Source of the DNA: Amycolatopsis thailandensis
Lineage (GTDB): Bacteria; Actinomycetota; Actinomycetes; Mycobacteriales; Pseudonocardiaceae
Length of the DNA stretch: 64,000 nucleotides
Direction: 5' to 3'
NCBI RefSeq assembly: GCF_002234405.1
Contig: NZ_NMQT01000112.1
Location: 1 to 64,000, forward strand
Every line of letters begins with the position of its first letter. The stretch's first letter is position 1. The position numbers and the translations under genes were made by a program. Below, piece by piece: positions 25,411-34,080 of the stretch. The notes under the pieces were generated by a model. The model was given only the letters and a program-made list of their open reading frames with translations. It searched no databases and was not told the origin of the DNA.

Positions 25411-26343
25411 ATGCCCGATGACCGCCCGCTCGCCACGCACCGGATGATCACCGTCCCCGACTACCGCCTGATCACCCTCAACGATCAAGACAAGGACGCG
25501 GGTCCCGGATCCCCCAGCCTCGAAGACGCCGCACGGAACATCGCCGCGTCGGACGGCTGCACACTCGTCATCTCCGTCACGCAGGACCTTCTTCCCGTCG
25601 GCATCACCGTCACCATCCAGGACACCGCCCCGCACACGACCACCGACATTCCTCACCTGCACCTGGAATGCCCCACCGGACAACTCGCGCTCGGCTCACC
25701 CACCGGCAGCACCATCGGTATCGACGTCGAACCAGGAACGTATTCCATCGCCGTTGAACACCAAGGCCGCGACGCCGCTTCCGCGCGCCGGCAGGAAATA
25801 CTCCACCGGTACACGTCGTCCGACGACTTCGAAGCCCTTGTCGACGCCACTCCCGTGACCGAGCAGTACACGATCACGATGTGGCGCACCGGCGACGTCC
25901 AGGACATCGATCAGAATGAGATCCAGTTCTCCTATCGGGCTCGCGACGATCGTGGCGTGTTCGAGGTCGTGCCGCGCGTCGATGGCACCCCGCTCACGGA
26001 CTTGATCGACAAATTCGAGACAGACGCCGGGATGCGACCGTCGGGCGACGCCTATGGCGGCCTCGTCCCGCAGTTCTTCCGGTTCGGTCCGATGGAAGAC
26101 CACTTCCACGGGAGGCTCGGCGACGCGAAGACTCCGCTGCTGGGGTGCGAGTGCGGCGAGTGGGGCTGTTGGCCGCTCCTGGCCCGGATCACCACGACCG
26201 ACGACCTGGTGATCTGGGACGCCTTCGAGCAACCCCACCGTCCAGCACGCGACTACACCGGGTTCGGACCGTTCCGGTTCGACCGCCACCGGTACGACGA
26301 CGCCCTCGGGAAACTGAGCAGGGCGGTCGACGAGGGGTCGTGA
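25411..26343 (+). CDS. 310-aa protein of unknown function with GCECG-x2-GCW motif
   Basis: No recognised family. The first 140 residues look like a soluble beta-rich domain (TLVISVTQDLLPVG, YSIAVEHQGRD). The C-terminal part has a distinctive cysteine motif, LLGCECGEWGCWPLLARI, near residue 247, surrounded by aromatic residues (FFRFGPMEDHFHG, TGFGPFRFDRHRYDD). Three closely spaced cysteines could bind metal or form a redox site; that is inference. No signal peptide or membrane helix. It begins 48 bases after the SARP gene on the same strand, so readthrough transcription is possible. Confidence 0.7.
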   Translation: MPDDRPLATHRMITVPDYRLITLNDQDKDAGPGSPSLEDAARNIAASDGCTLVISVTQDLLPVGITVTIQDTAPHTTTDIPHLHLECPTGQLALGSPTGSTIGIDVEPGTYSIAVEHQGRDAASARRQEILHRYTSSDDFEALVDATPVTEQYTITMWRTGDVQDIDQNEIQFSYRARDDRGVFEVVPRVDGTPLTDLIDKFETDAGMRPSGDAYGGLVPQFFRFGPMEDHFHGRLGDAKTPLLGCECGEWGCWPLLARITTTDDLVIWDAFEQPHRPARDYTGFGPFRFDRHRYDDALGKLSRAVDEGS

Positions 26344-26406
26344 GCTTCATCAGGGGGTCCTGTCGGGCGCCAGGCCCGTGTCGGTCCGAGACCACGGCGG
26401 CTCGCG

Positions 26407-26455
26407 CGACGGTGGAGGATTCGGGACGTCCACCGTCCCAAATCCTCCACCGTCG
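26407..26455. repeat. 21-bp-stem hairpin, GGGAC-N7-GTCCC core
   Basis: Arms 26407-26427 and 26435-26455 pair with one wobble-type mismatch around GTCCACC. Compared with the hairpin at 26521-26569 the arms differ (GGTGGAGGATT against GGTGAAGGAAT), but both arms changed together, so pairing is kept. It lies in the 408-base non-coding stretch 26344-26751, which otherwise holds only the second copy of the dispersed repeat and the next gene's leader. Confidence 0.75.
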
Positions 26456-26476
26456 ACCCCGCACCAGAGCGAACCC

Positions 26477-26585
26477 CACCTACGCCTGACCTGCGCGGGA
26501 GGCGTCCGCGTGCGCTGGGTCGACGGTGAAGGAATCGGGACGTTGAATGTCCCAATTCCTTCACCGTCGCCAGGGCGCCCGGTCA
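26477..26585 (-). repeat. dispersed repeat, copy 2 (inverted relative to 86-194)
   Basis: Reverse complement of 86-194 with about five mismatches over roughly 108 bases. It includes a hairpin with 21-base arms at 26521-26541 and 26549-26569 around the loop GTTGAAT. The two copies lie inverted on either side of a 26-kb segment that contains the giant-protein operon. Confidence 0.8.
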
Positions 26586-26751
26586 CGTCCGGAAATCCTC
26601 CCCCGTCGACCACACCGGCCTCCAGAACAAGCCCCACCCCCGGCGCCGAGACGCACCAGGTCACCGGGCGAAGGGGTCACGTGTTCCCCAGAAAGCCCTT
26701 CACGTTCCCCTTCGATGTGATAAATGAATGACGACTCCGGGGGGAGGCGTC

Positions 26752-27702
26752 ATGCTTCGTATTCACTTCACCGACCACGACCTGGCGCGCGTCCGTATCG
26801 CGGCCGCGCCGGATCCGCTGTGGGAAACCGTCCTGGCCATGCAGAAACTCGCGCTCGACGGCATTCCCGCCTTCGCCCGCTGGCGGCGCCGCGTACGGGA
26901 AGAACTCCGGGAGCGCGACGCCCGGACCGCGGTGCGTTTCCTCCAGGCGATCGCGCCGCCGGCCAGGTACTTCCCGGACTTCCTCACCCCCGCCGAGTCC
27001 GCGGGCGGACTGAAGGCGGGGCTGGCGGCACTCCGTGGGACGCCGTCGGATCGACTCGGGCGCGAAGTCGGACTGATGGCGCAGCACCACCGTCTCCCCA
27101 AGTGGATCCATGGGCTGGCGGAGGGTGTGGCGCTCGATCAGGTCGCCGAGGCGCTCAAGATCGCCCACGACACCCTGGTCGCTCCACAATGGACAACCGT
27201 GCGAACCCAGGTCGACACCGACCGGGCCTTGCGTTCACGCCTCGCCGGCGAAAGCGGGACCTTCGGCCTGCTCGACTCACTCCGACCGGCTTTCCGCTGG
27301 GAGGCACCGATCCTGACCGCGCGCTACCCCATCGACCGCGATCTCCACCTCCGGGGTCGCGGTATCCGGCTCGTCCCGTCCTACTTCTGCTGGGACACTC
27401 CGGTCGCCCTCGCCGACGACGACCTTCCGCCGGTCGTCGTCTTCCCGGTGTCCCACGAGCACGAACCCGCGCCGCTGCCAAAACACCTGGCCACCCTGCT
27501 CGGCCGGACCCGCGCCGCCGTTCTGTACGCGGTGGCGGGCTGCCCCAGCAGCGGCGAACTCGCCGACCGGCTGGGCATTTCGGCGGCCGCGGTTTCACGC
27601 CACACCACCGTGCTCCGCGACGCCGGACTCATCACCAGCCGACGCCACCGAGCCGTGGTGCTGCACAACCTCACGCCGGTCGGCTCCGCGCTGCTGGGCT
27701 GA
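26752..27702 (+). CDS. ArsR-like winged-helix transcriptional regulator
   Basis: 316 residues from the ATG at 26752, preferred over 26728 because GGGGGGAGG lies 5-8 bases upstream. The C-terminal ~70 residues hold an ArsR/SmtB-type winged helix (GRTRAAVLYAVAGCPSSGELADRL, ISAAAVSRHTTVLRDAGLI). The long N-terminal domain (residues 1-240) matches the general layout of actinomycete ArsR-like regulators that have an extra effector domain. There is no obvious metal-binding cysteine set, so it is unlikely to be a metal sensor. Target genes are unknown; none is clearly paired with it. Confidence 0.8.
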   Translation: MLRIHFTDHDLARVRIAAAPDPLWETVLAMQKLALDGIPAFARWRRRVREELRERDARTAVRFLQAIAPPARYFPDFLTPAESAGGLKAGLAALRGTPSDRLGREVGLMAQHHRLPKWIHGLAEGVALDQVAEALKIAHDTLVAPQWTTVRTQVDTDRALRSRLAGESGTFGLLDSLRPAFRWEAPILTARYPIDRDLHLRGRGIRLVPSYFCWDTPVALADDDLPPVVVFPVSHEHEPAPLPKHLATLLGRTRAAVLYAVAGCPSSGELADRLGISAAAVSRHTTVLRDAGLITSRRHRAVVLHNLTPVGSALLG

Positions 27703-27731
27703 TGTCGCCACCAGTCGGCCGAGCTTGCAGG

Positions 27732-27796
27732 CGAAAAATGTATCGGCAAGTGCGATCCCGATCTCCGACACTTTGTACTTGCCGGTACATTTTTTC
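27732..27796. promoter_or_regulatory. inverted repeat with nested palindrome upstream of TetR gene
   Basis: GAAAAATGTATCGGCAAGT (27732-27750) is repeated inverted at 27777-27796 with one mismatch and one extra T. Inside the right arm, TGTACTTGCCGGTACA (27774-27789) is itself TGTAC-N6-GTACA. The position, 56 bases before the TetR start, suggests an autoregulatory operator. The stem could also end transcription of the ArsR-like gene. Confidence 0.55.
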
Positions 27797-27845
27797 GGCT
27801 ATACCTTGAGGGGCGGACAGCAGTCCCGACCCGGAAGAAGTCCCG

Positions 27846-28445
27846 ATGCTCACGAAAAAGGGTGCCGCGACCCGCCAGCGGATCATCGACGCCGCCGCCG
27901 ACGAGATCCGCGATCGCGGCGTGGGAGCGGCGACCCTCGACGACATCGGGCGCCGGAGCGGAACGGGCAAGAGCCAGCTCTTCCACTACTTCCCGGAGGG
28001 TAAGGAACAGCTGCTGATGGCCGTCGCCGAATGGGAGGCCGGTCAGGTGATCGAGGACCAGCAGCCGTATCTCGGGCAGCTGACCTCGTGGGAGGCGTGG
28101 CGCCAATGGCGTGACGTCGTGGTCGAGCGATATCGGCGGCAGGGCGTGCACTGCCCGCTCGGGGTGCTGATCACCGAGATCGGCAGGCACACGCCGGCCG
28201 CGCAGGCGGTGACCAGGCAGCTCCTGGAGCAGTGGCAACGTCAGATCCAGGCCGGTATCGAGGACATGCGGGAGAGCGGTTCGATCAGCCGGGACATCGA
28301 CCCGGTCCGCGCCTCGGCCGCCTTGACCGCCGCGATCCAGGGCGGCGTGACCATCCTCATGTCCACCGGATCCGCGGATCATCTGGAAGCGGCGCTGGAC
28401 CTGTACTTGGACTACTTGCGCGTCGGTGCGCCCTTGTACAGCTGA
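27846..28445 (+). CDS. TetR-family transcriptional regulator
   Basis: 199 residues. The N-terminal helix-turn-helix is typical: TRQRIIDAAADEIRDRG then TLDDIGRRSGTGKSQLFHYF at residues about 9-52. The ligand-binding part has two cysteine/proline features (HCPLGVLITEIG) common in one TetR subgroup. The inverted repeat just upstream is a plausible operator. The nearest downstream genes are the decayed catechol genes and catC, but classical actinomycete cat operons are usually under IclR-type control, so a link to catechol is not supported. Confidence 0.85.
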   Translation: MLTKKGAATRQRIIDAAADEIRDRGVGAATLDDIGRRSGTGKSQLFHYFPEGKEQLLMAVAEWEAGQVIEDQQPYLGQLTSWEAWRQWRDVVVERYRRQGVHCPLGVLITEIGRHTPAAQAVTRQLLEQWQRQIQAGIEDMRESGSISRDIDPVRASAALTAAIQGGVTILMSTGSADHLEAALDLYLDYLRVGAPLYS

Positions 28446-28517
28446 AGCCGCGGGTCAAACAGCTCCGCGGTGACCTCGTTATTTCGTGCAGCTTGCCGTC
28501 GGCAGGGGCTCTCGTAG

Positions 28518-29052
<535 letters not shown>

Positions 29053-29081
29053 CCCGACGACCGTCCCTTTTGGAGTGACCG

Positions 29082-29363
29082 ATGCTCTATCACGTCCGCA
29101 TGTACGTTCGTCTCCCGCCGGACCTCGATCCGGCGGACCGAGCCGACATCATCGCGCGGGAGATGGCGTACAGCCAGAAGCTCCAGCGAGAGGGAAAATG
29201 GCCGCAGCTGTGGCGGATCGCGGGCGAGTACGCGAACTTCTCGATCCTCGACGTCGCCGGCCACGACGAGCTGCACACGCTGCTGTCCGGCCTGCCGTTG
29301 TTCCCATACATGGACATCGAGGTCACCCCGCTGGCGGCGCACCCGTCCAAGATCGCGGTTTGA
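29082..29363 (+). CDS. catC: muconolactone D-isomerase
   Basis: 93 residues, the usual length for this enzyme. The sequence MLYHVRMYVRLPPDLDP, a central REMAYSQKLQREGKWPQLWRI and LFPYMDIEVTPLAAHPS at the end are all characteristic. It converts muconolactone to 3-oxoadipate enol-lactone in the cytosol, the third step of catechol ortho-cleavage. It is the only intact gene of the local cat cluster, since catB and catA are remnants. Its last 41 bases overlap the ugd gene on the other strand. It may serve a pathway encoded elsewhere or be on its way to decay. Confidence 0.88.
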   Translation: MLYHVRMYVRLPPDLDPADRADIIAREMAYSQKLQREGKWPQLWRIAGEYANFSILDVAGHDELHTLLSGLPLFPYMDIEVTPLAAHPSKIAV

Positions 29364-30645
29364 GCGATCGGCCGATGCCGTGGCAGACGAGGCCCGCGCT
29401 GCCGAGCTTCTCCGGGTCGAGATGGTTGCGGGTGTCCAGCACGACAGTGCCGTCGAGAAACTTGGCCATCCGTACCCAGTCCAGCGCACGGAACTGCGGC
29501 CAGTCGGTGAGGAGCACGAGCGCCTCGGCGTTCTCCGCGACCTGATAGGGGTCGTCCATCACGGTGATGCCGTCGACCTCGGTTCCGCCCGCCACCGTGG
29601 GATCACAGGCCAGGAGTTCGGCGCCTCTGGCGGCCAGCAGTTCCGCGACGGCGAGCGCCGGTGAGCCCCGGAGGTCGTTCGTCCCCGCCTTGAAGGTCAG
29701 GCCGAGCAGTCCGACGCGGGCGCCGTCGAGCGAACCACCGAACGCCGTGGCCAGTTTCGTGACGACCCGTTCTAGCTGCTGGGCGTTGCTCTCGATGGTG
29801 GCCCGCAGTAACGGGAAGGAGAAGCCGACGGTGTCGGCCATCCGCAGCATCGCGTCACTGTCCTTGGGCAGACAGGAACCACCCCAACCCGGCCCCGGTC
29901 TCAGGTAGGAGCGGCCGATCCTGGGGTCGCGTCCGACGGCGTCCAGTACCTCGTCGACGTCCGCGTCGAAGTGCTCGCACATTTCCGCGACCGCGTTGAC
30001 GAAGGACAGTTTCATGGCGAGGAAACAGTTCGCGACGTACTTCACCAGCTCGGCACTCGCCGCGTCGGTGACCAGGACCGGCGCCCTCAGCCGGGAGTAC
30101 AGTCCGGCGACCCGCGCTCCCGCCTCCGGTACGTCGGCGCCCACCACGATCCGGTCCGGTTTGAGGAAGTCGGTGACCGCGCTGCCCTCCCGAAGGAACT
30201 CCGGATTGCTCACCACGGCGACGTCCGGACGGTCGAGCAGCCCGGCGATGCGCACCGAGGTTCCCACCGGGACGGTGGATTTGTTCACCACCACGCAGCC
30301 GACAGGCAGCGTGTCCCGGATCCGCGCCACCGTCGACTCCGTCGCGCGCAAGTCCGCACCACCGTCGGCGCCCTTCGGCGTCGGCAGGCACAGGAACAGG
30401 AACTCCGTGCCGGCCACCGCGGCATCACCGTCCACGGTGAACTCGAGTCGCCCGCTGACCTGCCCGTCACGCACCAGGTCGGCCAGGCCGGGCTCCAGCA
30501 TCGGAATCCGCCCCGCCCGCAACCGGTCGATCTTCTCGACGTCGATGTCCACGCACATCACCTGATGCCCCAGGGAGGCGAGACACGCACCGGTCGTGAG
30601 CCCCACATAGCCGGTACCGATCACGACGATCCGCCGTTCTGCCAC
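29323..30645 (-). CDS. ugd: UDP-glucose 6-dehydrogenase
   Basis: 440 residues. The N-terminal Rossmann motif VVIGTGYVGLTTGACLASLG binds NAD. KSTVPVGTS, NPEFLREGSA and the active-site block GPGWGGSCLPKD (Cys near residue 257) are all present, as is the C-terminal UDP-binding GLTFKAGTNDLRGSPAL. It oxidises UDP-glucose to UDP-glucuronate in the cytosol. It follows the decarboxylase-like gene by 54 bases on the same strand, so the two enzymes form a UDP-glucose to UDP-glucuronate to UDP-xylose route for a polysaccharide or glycoconjugate. The GTG start has GGGGGTGG upstream. Its 3' end overlaps catC. Confidence 0.92.
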   Translation of the reverse strand: MAERRIVVIGTGYVGLTTGACLASLGHQVMCVDIDVEKIDRLRAGRIPMLEPGLADLVRDGQVSGRLEFTVDGDAAVAGTEFLFLCLPTPKGADGGADLRATESTVARIRDTLPVGCVVVNKSTVPVGTSVRIAGLLDRPDVAVVSNPEFLREGSAVTDFLKPDRIVVGADVPEAGARVAGLYSRLRAPVLVTDAASAELVKYVANCFLAMKLSFVNAVAEMCEHFDADVDEVLDAVGRDPRIGRSYLRPGPGWGGSCLPKDSDAMLRMADTVGFSFPLLRATIESNAQQLERVVTKLATAFGGSLDGARVGLLGLTFKAGTNDLRGSPALAVAELLAARGAELLACDPTVAGGTEVDGITVMDDPYQVAENAEALVLLTDWPQFRALDWVRMAKFLDGTVVLDTRNHLDPEKLGSAGLVCHGIGRSLKPRSWTGAPPAG

Positions 30646-30699
30646 CGATCCACCCCCAAGTCTCTCGATCGTCGGTTCCGGCTCGCCTGGACCGACGGG

Positions 30700-31668
30700 T
30701 CAACGTCTCAGTGCTTCCCGTTCCCGGGCGAAGAAGGCGATCGTCTTGCGCAGGCCGGCCCGCAACTCCGTGCGCGGCCACCAGCCCAGTTCGCGTTCGG
30801 CGAGTTCGATGACCGGTTTGCGCCGCCGCGGATCGTCGATCATCGTGGGCACGAACTTCAGCGAGGACGCGGAGCCGGTCAGTTCCTTGATCAGGGTCGC
30901 CACCTGGCGTACGGACAACTCCACCGGATTGCCGACGTTCACCGGGCCGAGGTGGACGCGTTCGAGCATCCGGACGAGTGCGTCCACCGTGTCCTCGACG
31001 TAGCACAGTGACCGGGTCTGCTCCCCCGATCCGTGAATGGTGAGCGGCTCGCCCGCGAGCGCCTGCATGATCAGGTTCGGCACGAGCCTGCCGTCGTCGG
31101 TACGCATCCCGGGTCCGTAAGTGTTGAAGATCCGGACTATCCCGCAGTTCGTGCCGTATTCCCTGGCGAAGGCCGCGCACGCGGCTTCCCCGAAACGCTT
31201 GCTCTCGTCGTAGACGGCGCGCGGGCCGATCGGATTGACGTTGCCCCAGTACTCCTCCGTCTGCGGATGGGTCAGCGGGTCACCGTAGACCTCGCTGGTC
31301 GAGGCCTGCACCAGCCGCGCTCCGGCGGCGCGGGCCAGTTCCAGCAACGCGAGCGTGCCCGCCGAACCGGTCCGGAGGGTCTCGATGGGCGCGCTCAGGT
31401 AGTCCGGCGGGCTCGCCGGGGAGGCCAGGTTGACGATCGCGTCGAGCGGATCGGTGATCGCGAGACCGTCCACGATGTCAGCCTCGACGAAATCGAATCG
31501 CCCCGTTTCCGCGAATCCGTCGAGGTTCCGCGGCCGCCCGGTGCTGAGGTTGTCCACGCACAGCACGGAGTGGCCGTCGGCGAGCAGGCGCGCGCACAGG
31601 TGACCACCGACGAAACCGGCGCCACCCGCGACGAGAATCCGCCGAGGCCGCCCCTCTCTGCCGGTCAT
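30700..31668 (-). CDS. UDP-glucuronate decarboxylase-like NAD-dependent epimerase/dehydratase
   Basis: 322 residues of the extended short-chain dehydrogenase family. Nucleotide binding is shown by ILVAGGAGFVGGHL at residues 10-23, the catalytic Tyr-x3-Lys by YDESK near 153-157, and the UDP-sugar region by NLASPASPPDY and RIFNTYGPGMRTDDGR. The ASPASPPDY and YDESKR patterns are those of UDP-xylose synthases. It presumably decarboxylates UDP-glucuronate made by the neighbouring ugd. AAGGGAG precedes the ATG. No glycosyltransferase lies nearby to reveal the final product. Confidence 0.82.
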   Translation of the reverse strand: MTGREGRPRRILVAGGAGFVGGHLCARLLADGHSVLCVDNLSTGRPRNLDGFAETGRFDFVEADIVDGLAITDPLDAIVNLASPASPPDYLSAPIETLRTGSAGTLALLELARAAGARLVQASTSEVYGDPLTHPQTEEYWGNVNPIGPRAVYDESKRFGEAACAAFAREYGTNCGIVRIFNTYGPGMRTDDGRLVPNLIMQALAGEPLTIHGSGEQTRSLCYVEDTVDALVRMLERVHLGPVNVGNPVELSVRQVATLIKELTGSASSLKFVPTMIDDPRRRKPVIELAERELGWWPRTELRAGLRKTIAFFAREREALRR

Positions 31669-31926
31669 GAACGCTCCCTTCCGACAAGGTCCGCGAAGCG
31701 GATTCCAGTGCGGTGTCCCCGCCTGCCGTCCGGCAGGAGTTCACGGTCAGGCCCTGCTTTCAGGATCTACCTGACGAAGAAGACAAAGCACACGCCGAAG
31801 ACATCGCCGTGATCCAGGCTCACCGTTTCGTCGGCGCCTACACCTTCTCGCAAAATGCGAAGGAGTTCTCTCAATGTGAGAACGTCTGATCCATGGTGAC
31901 AGCGACGCGCTCGGCGGCAGCACGTC

Positions 31927-31973
31927 CCGAGCGCCACGCTGGAGACGATGAGCGTCCCAAGCGTGGCGCTCGG
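31927..31973. repeat. perfect 14-bp inverted repeat between divergent genes
   Basis: CCGAGCGCCACGCT at 31927-31940 pairs perfectly with 31960-31973 across a 19-base loop. It lies in the 370-base gap between the divergently transcribed decarboxylase (start 31668) and GNAT gene (start 32039). Nothing else coding is seen in that gap. It could be an operator or one more dispersed palindrome. Confidence 0.6.
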
Positions 31974-32038
31974 CACACCGCTCACCCACCCGATAACTCG
32001 GGTGCAGGCGGGCCTCGCCGTCGGCTACGGTCGCGGCC

Positions 32039-32497
32039 ATGACCGCGGAGGACTTCGTGCCGGCCGGTTTCGTCCCACCGGCCTCGCTCGTCACCGACCA
32101 GTTCCACCTCGAACCGCTGGGACCGCGGCACAACGAGGCCGACCATGCCGCCTGGACGTCGAGCATCGAGCACATTCGCGCCACCCCCGGCTATCCCGAC
32201 GGAAACTGGCCACCGCGCGACGGCATGACCCTCGAAGAGAATCTCGTCGATCTACGCCGCCACGCCGAGGACTTCGTTCACCGAAAGGGTTTCACCTTCA
32301 CCGTGCTGAGCCCGGAAGACGGTGACGTCATCGGTTGCGTCTACGTGTATCCCCCGGAGTCCGAAGAGTCGGATGTCACGGTGCAGTCCTGGGTACGGGC
32401 CGACAAAGCCGACCTGGACACCGCGCTCGCCGACGCCGTCGCACGCTGGCTGGCCGCCGTTTGGCCTTGGAGGCGCGTGGATCGCTGCGGTCGCTAG
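32039..32497 (+). CDS. GNAT-type N-acetyltransferase
   Basis: 152 residues. The fold is indicated by FHLEPLGPRHNEADHAAW near residues 22-40, the beta strand FTFTVLSPEDGDVIGCVYVY near 90-108, and the C-terminal DTALADAVARWLAAVWPWRR motif with WPWxRVDRCGR, a recurring pattern in a small actinobacterial acetyltransferase group. It would use acetyl-CoA in the cytosol; the acceptor is unknown. The classical Q/RxxGxG/A pyrophosphate loop is not obvious, so activity is not certain. Confidence 0.7.
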   Translation: MTAEDFVPAGFVPPASLVTDQFHLEPLGPRHNEADHAAWTSSIEHIRATPGYPDGNWPPRDGMTLEENLVDLRRHAEDFVHRKGFTFTVLSPEDGDVIGCVYVYPPESEESDVTVQSWVRADKADLDTALADAVARWLAAVWPWRRVDRCGR

Positions 32498-32525
32498 GCG
32501 CTGTCCTACCCGGCGATGCCCCCAC

Positions 32526-33599
32526 TCAGGCGACTTCCGCGACCGCGCGTTCCCGTACCTCCCGGACCACGACGGAATGCTTGAACGCGGACGACACCGC
32601 GCTCAGCCAGGCACTTTCCTCCCGCATGCCGGGGTGCGCGTCGCGGTGGGGCCGATGTGGCCAGCTGCGGCCCGCCTCGCGCATCACCAGCGCGGCCGCC
32701 AGTTCGGCGGCGGCGCGCGTGGGTTCGTCGACCGGGGTGCGCAGCCACTCTCCAAGGTGCGGTGGGACGTGCGCACGCAACGCCAGCAGTCCGTCGCGGA
32801 TCTCGATCACCCTGCGGTACAACGTGAACTCCAGGTCGTGGCGCAAGGGCAGGGCGATCTGCGGCTGAGCGGCGACGAGCTCCTTCCATAGTGGAGTCAC
32901 CGCCCGGATCCCCTTCCACGCACGGGCAAGCCGAAGAGCGCCGTCCCAAGTGGTGAACAGTCCACCGAGGACCCACAGCACCATCGCGCAGAGTCCGAGA
33001 AGGCGGGCGCGCGGCAGGAAGTCCAGGTCCGCGAGGTCGGTGATCTCCAGCCACAGTGAGGGAAGCCCGGAGAACAACACCCAGCCGATGGTCGCGACGG
33101 CGGCGCAGACGAGAATCCGCAGACCGGTCCGGAACGTCCCCCGTGGACGGCCCGCCGCGCTGCGGGCCAGCGTGCGGATGAACATGACCAGGCAAGTGAC
33201 GGCGTACGCCGTGAGGATCACCTGATAAGCGACGATGCTCCAGCGCCACTGGAATCCGGAGGTGCCCGCCTCCAGCCGATGTGGGGCGAAGTCCAGGTAG
33301 CACAGGACCATCAGGATCCAGCACACCGCGATCGGCCAGAAGGCCGTCGGCTTCTCCGGGGACCGCGTACTGCGGACAAGCTGCACCAGCGCGCGCATCG
33401 CGAGCAGTTGCAGCGCGTTGGTGACCAGCCTCGGGAGCAGGTCGTCGCCGAGCAGGCGGACCGTGCCCTCGGCCGAGATCGCGAGGGCCGCCGCCATGCT
33501 GAGGAAGAACGTGACGAGGTGCTTCGGTCCGGTGCGGACCGTCATCAGCCGGGTGAGGCCGATCAGCGCCAGCAGCGCGGCGGACAGGTAGCTGATCAT
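32526..33599 (-). CDS. MAB_1171c-like multi-pass membrane protein
   Basis: 357 residues. About seven hydrophobic segments fall in the first 230 residues (for example ISYLSAALLALIGLTRL, IAVCWILMVLCYL, GLCAMVLWVLGGLF), followed by a soluble ~130-residue C-terminal domain with LRHDLEFTLYRRVIEIRDGLLAL. This layout and the linkage to XRE and ImmA/IrrE genes match the actinobacterial MAB_1171c family, a putative transporter or membrane sensor of unproven function. Its ATG overlaps the ImmA gene's stop (ATGA), so all three genes form one operon. A longer frame upstream is rejected because it covers the ImmA gene. Confidence 0.78.
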   Translation of the reverse strand: MISYLSAALLALIGLTRLMTVRTGPKHLVTFFLSMAAALAISAEGTVRLLGDDLLPRLVTNALQLLAMRALVQLVRSTRSPEKPTAFWPIAVCWILMVLCYLDFAPHRLEAGTSGFQWRWSIVAYQVILTAYAVTCLVMFIRTLARSAAGRPRGTFRTGLRILVCAAVATIGWVLFSGLPSLWLEITDLADLDFLPRARLLGLCAMVLWVLGGLFTTWDGALRLARAWKGIRAVTPLWKELVAAQPQIALPLRHDLEFTLYRRVIEIRDGLLALRAHVPPHLGEWLRTPVDEPTRAAAELAAALVMREAGRSWPHRPHRDAHPGMREESAWLSAVSSAFKHSVVVREVRERAVAEVA

Positions 33600-34078
33600 G
33601 AACCGAGGGCGTGGCGCAGCCGATCGGATCCGGGGCCAGCGCTCACGGCGCGGCGCATGAGCAACGACGCGACGAGTTCGGCCTCCTTTTCCTGCTCCTG
33701 CGCGTAAGTCGTGCGGCCGAGGACGCGCCGGACCAGATCCACCGAAAGGCTGGGGGTGATCATCGCGGCCACCGTCTCCGGCAGCACCTCGCCTTCGACG
33801 TGCCCGCACAGCAGATGACCGAGTTCGTGCAGCAGGATGTGCCGCTGGTGCAACGGAGACGTGTCCCGCGTGTAGAAGACGTAATCCGCTCGATCGGTCG
33901 CGGCGAGCACGCCGCACGGCGCTCCGGGCCGCGCGTCGAGCGCCACCAGCTCGATGGGCCGTCCCCGCATCGCCGCGACCTCGGCGAACAACGTGGTGAC
34001 GTCGAACGGATCCGGTAGCCGCACAGCGGACGCGATCCGCTCGCATCTGCGCCAGAGCGCGCTCTTCCTGCCAAGCAT
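33596..34078 (-). CDS. ImmA/IrrE-family metallopeptidase
   Basis: 160 residues with the zinc-protease motif HELGH at residues 84-88 and a downstream acidic helix (EKEAELVASLLMRR, 130-143) that supplies the third ligand. ImmA/IrrE enzymes typically cleave or inactivate a partner XRE repressor in response to a signal. The partner here is the XRE protein whose stop lies 2 bases upstream of this gene's start. It is cytosolic. The membrane protein downstream may pass the signal; that is inference. Confidence 0.85.
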   Translation of the reverse strand: MLGRKSALWRRCERIASAVRLPDPFDVTTLFAEVAAMRGRPIELVALDARPGAPCGVLAATDRADYVFYTRDTSPLHQRHILLHELGHLLCGHVEGEVLPETVAAMITPSLSVDLVRRVLGRTTYAQEQEKEAELVASLLMRRAVSAGPGSDRLRHALGS

Positions 34079-34080
34079 GA

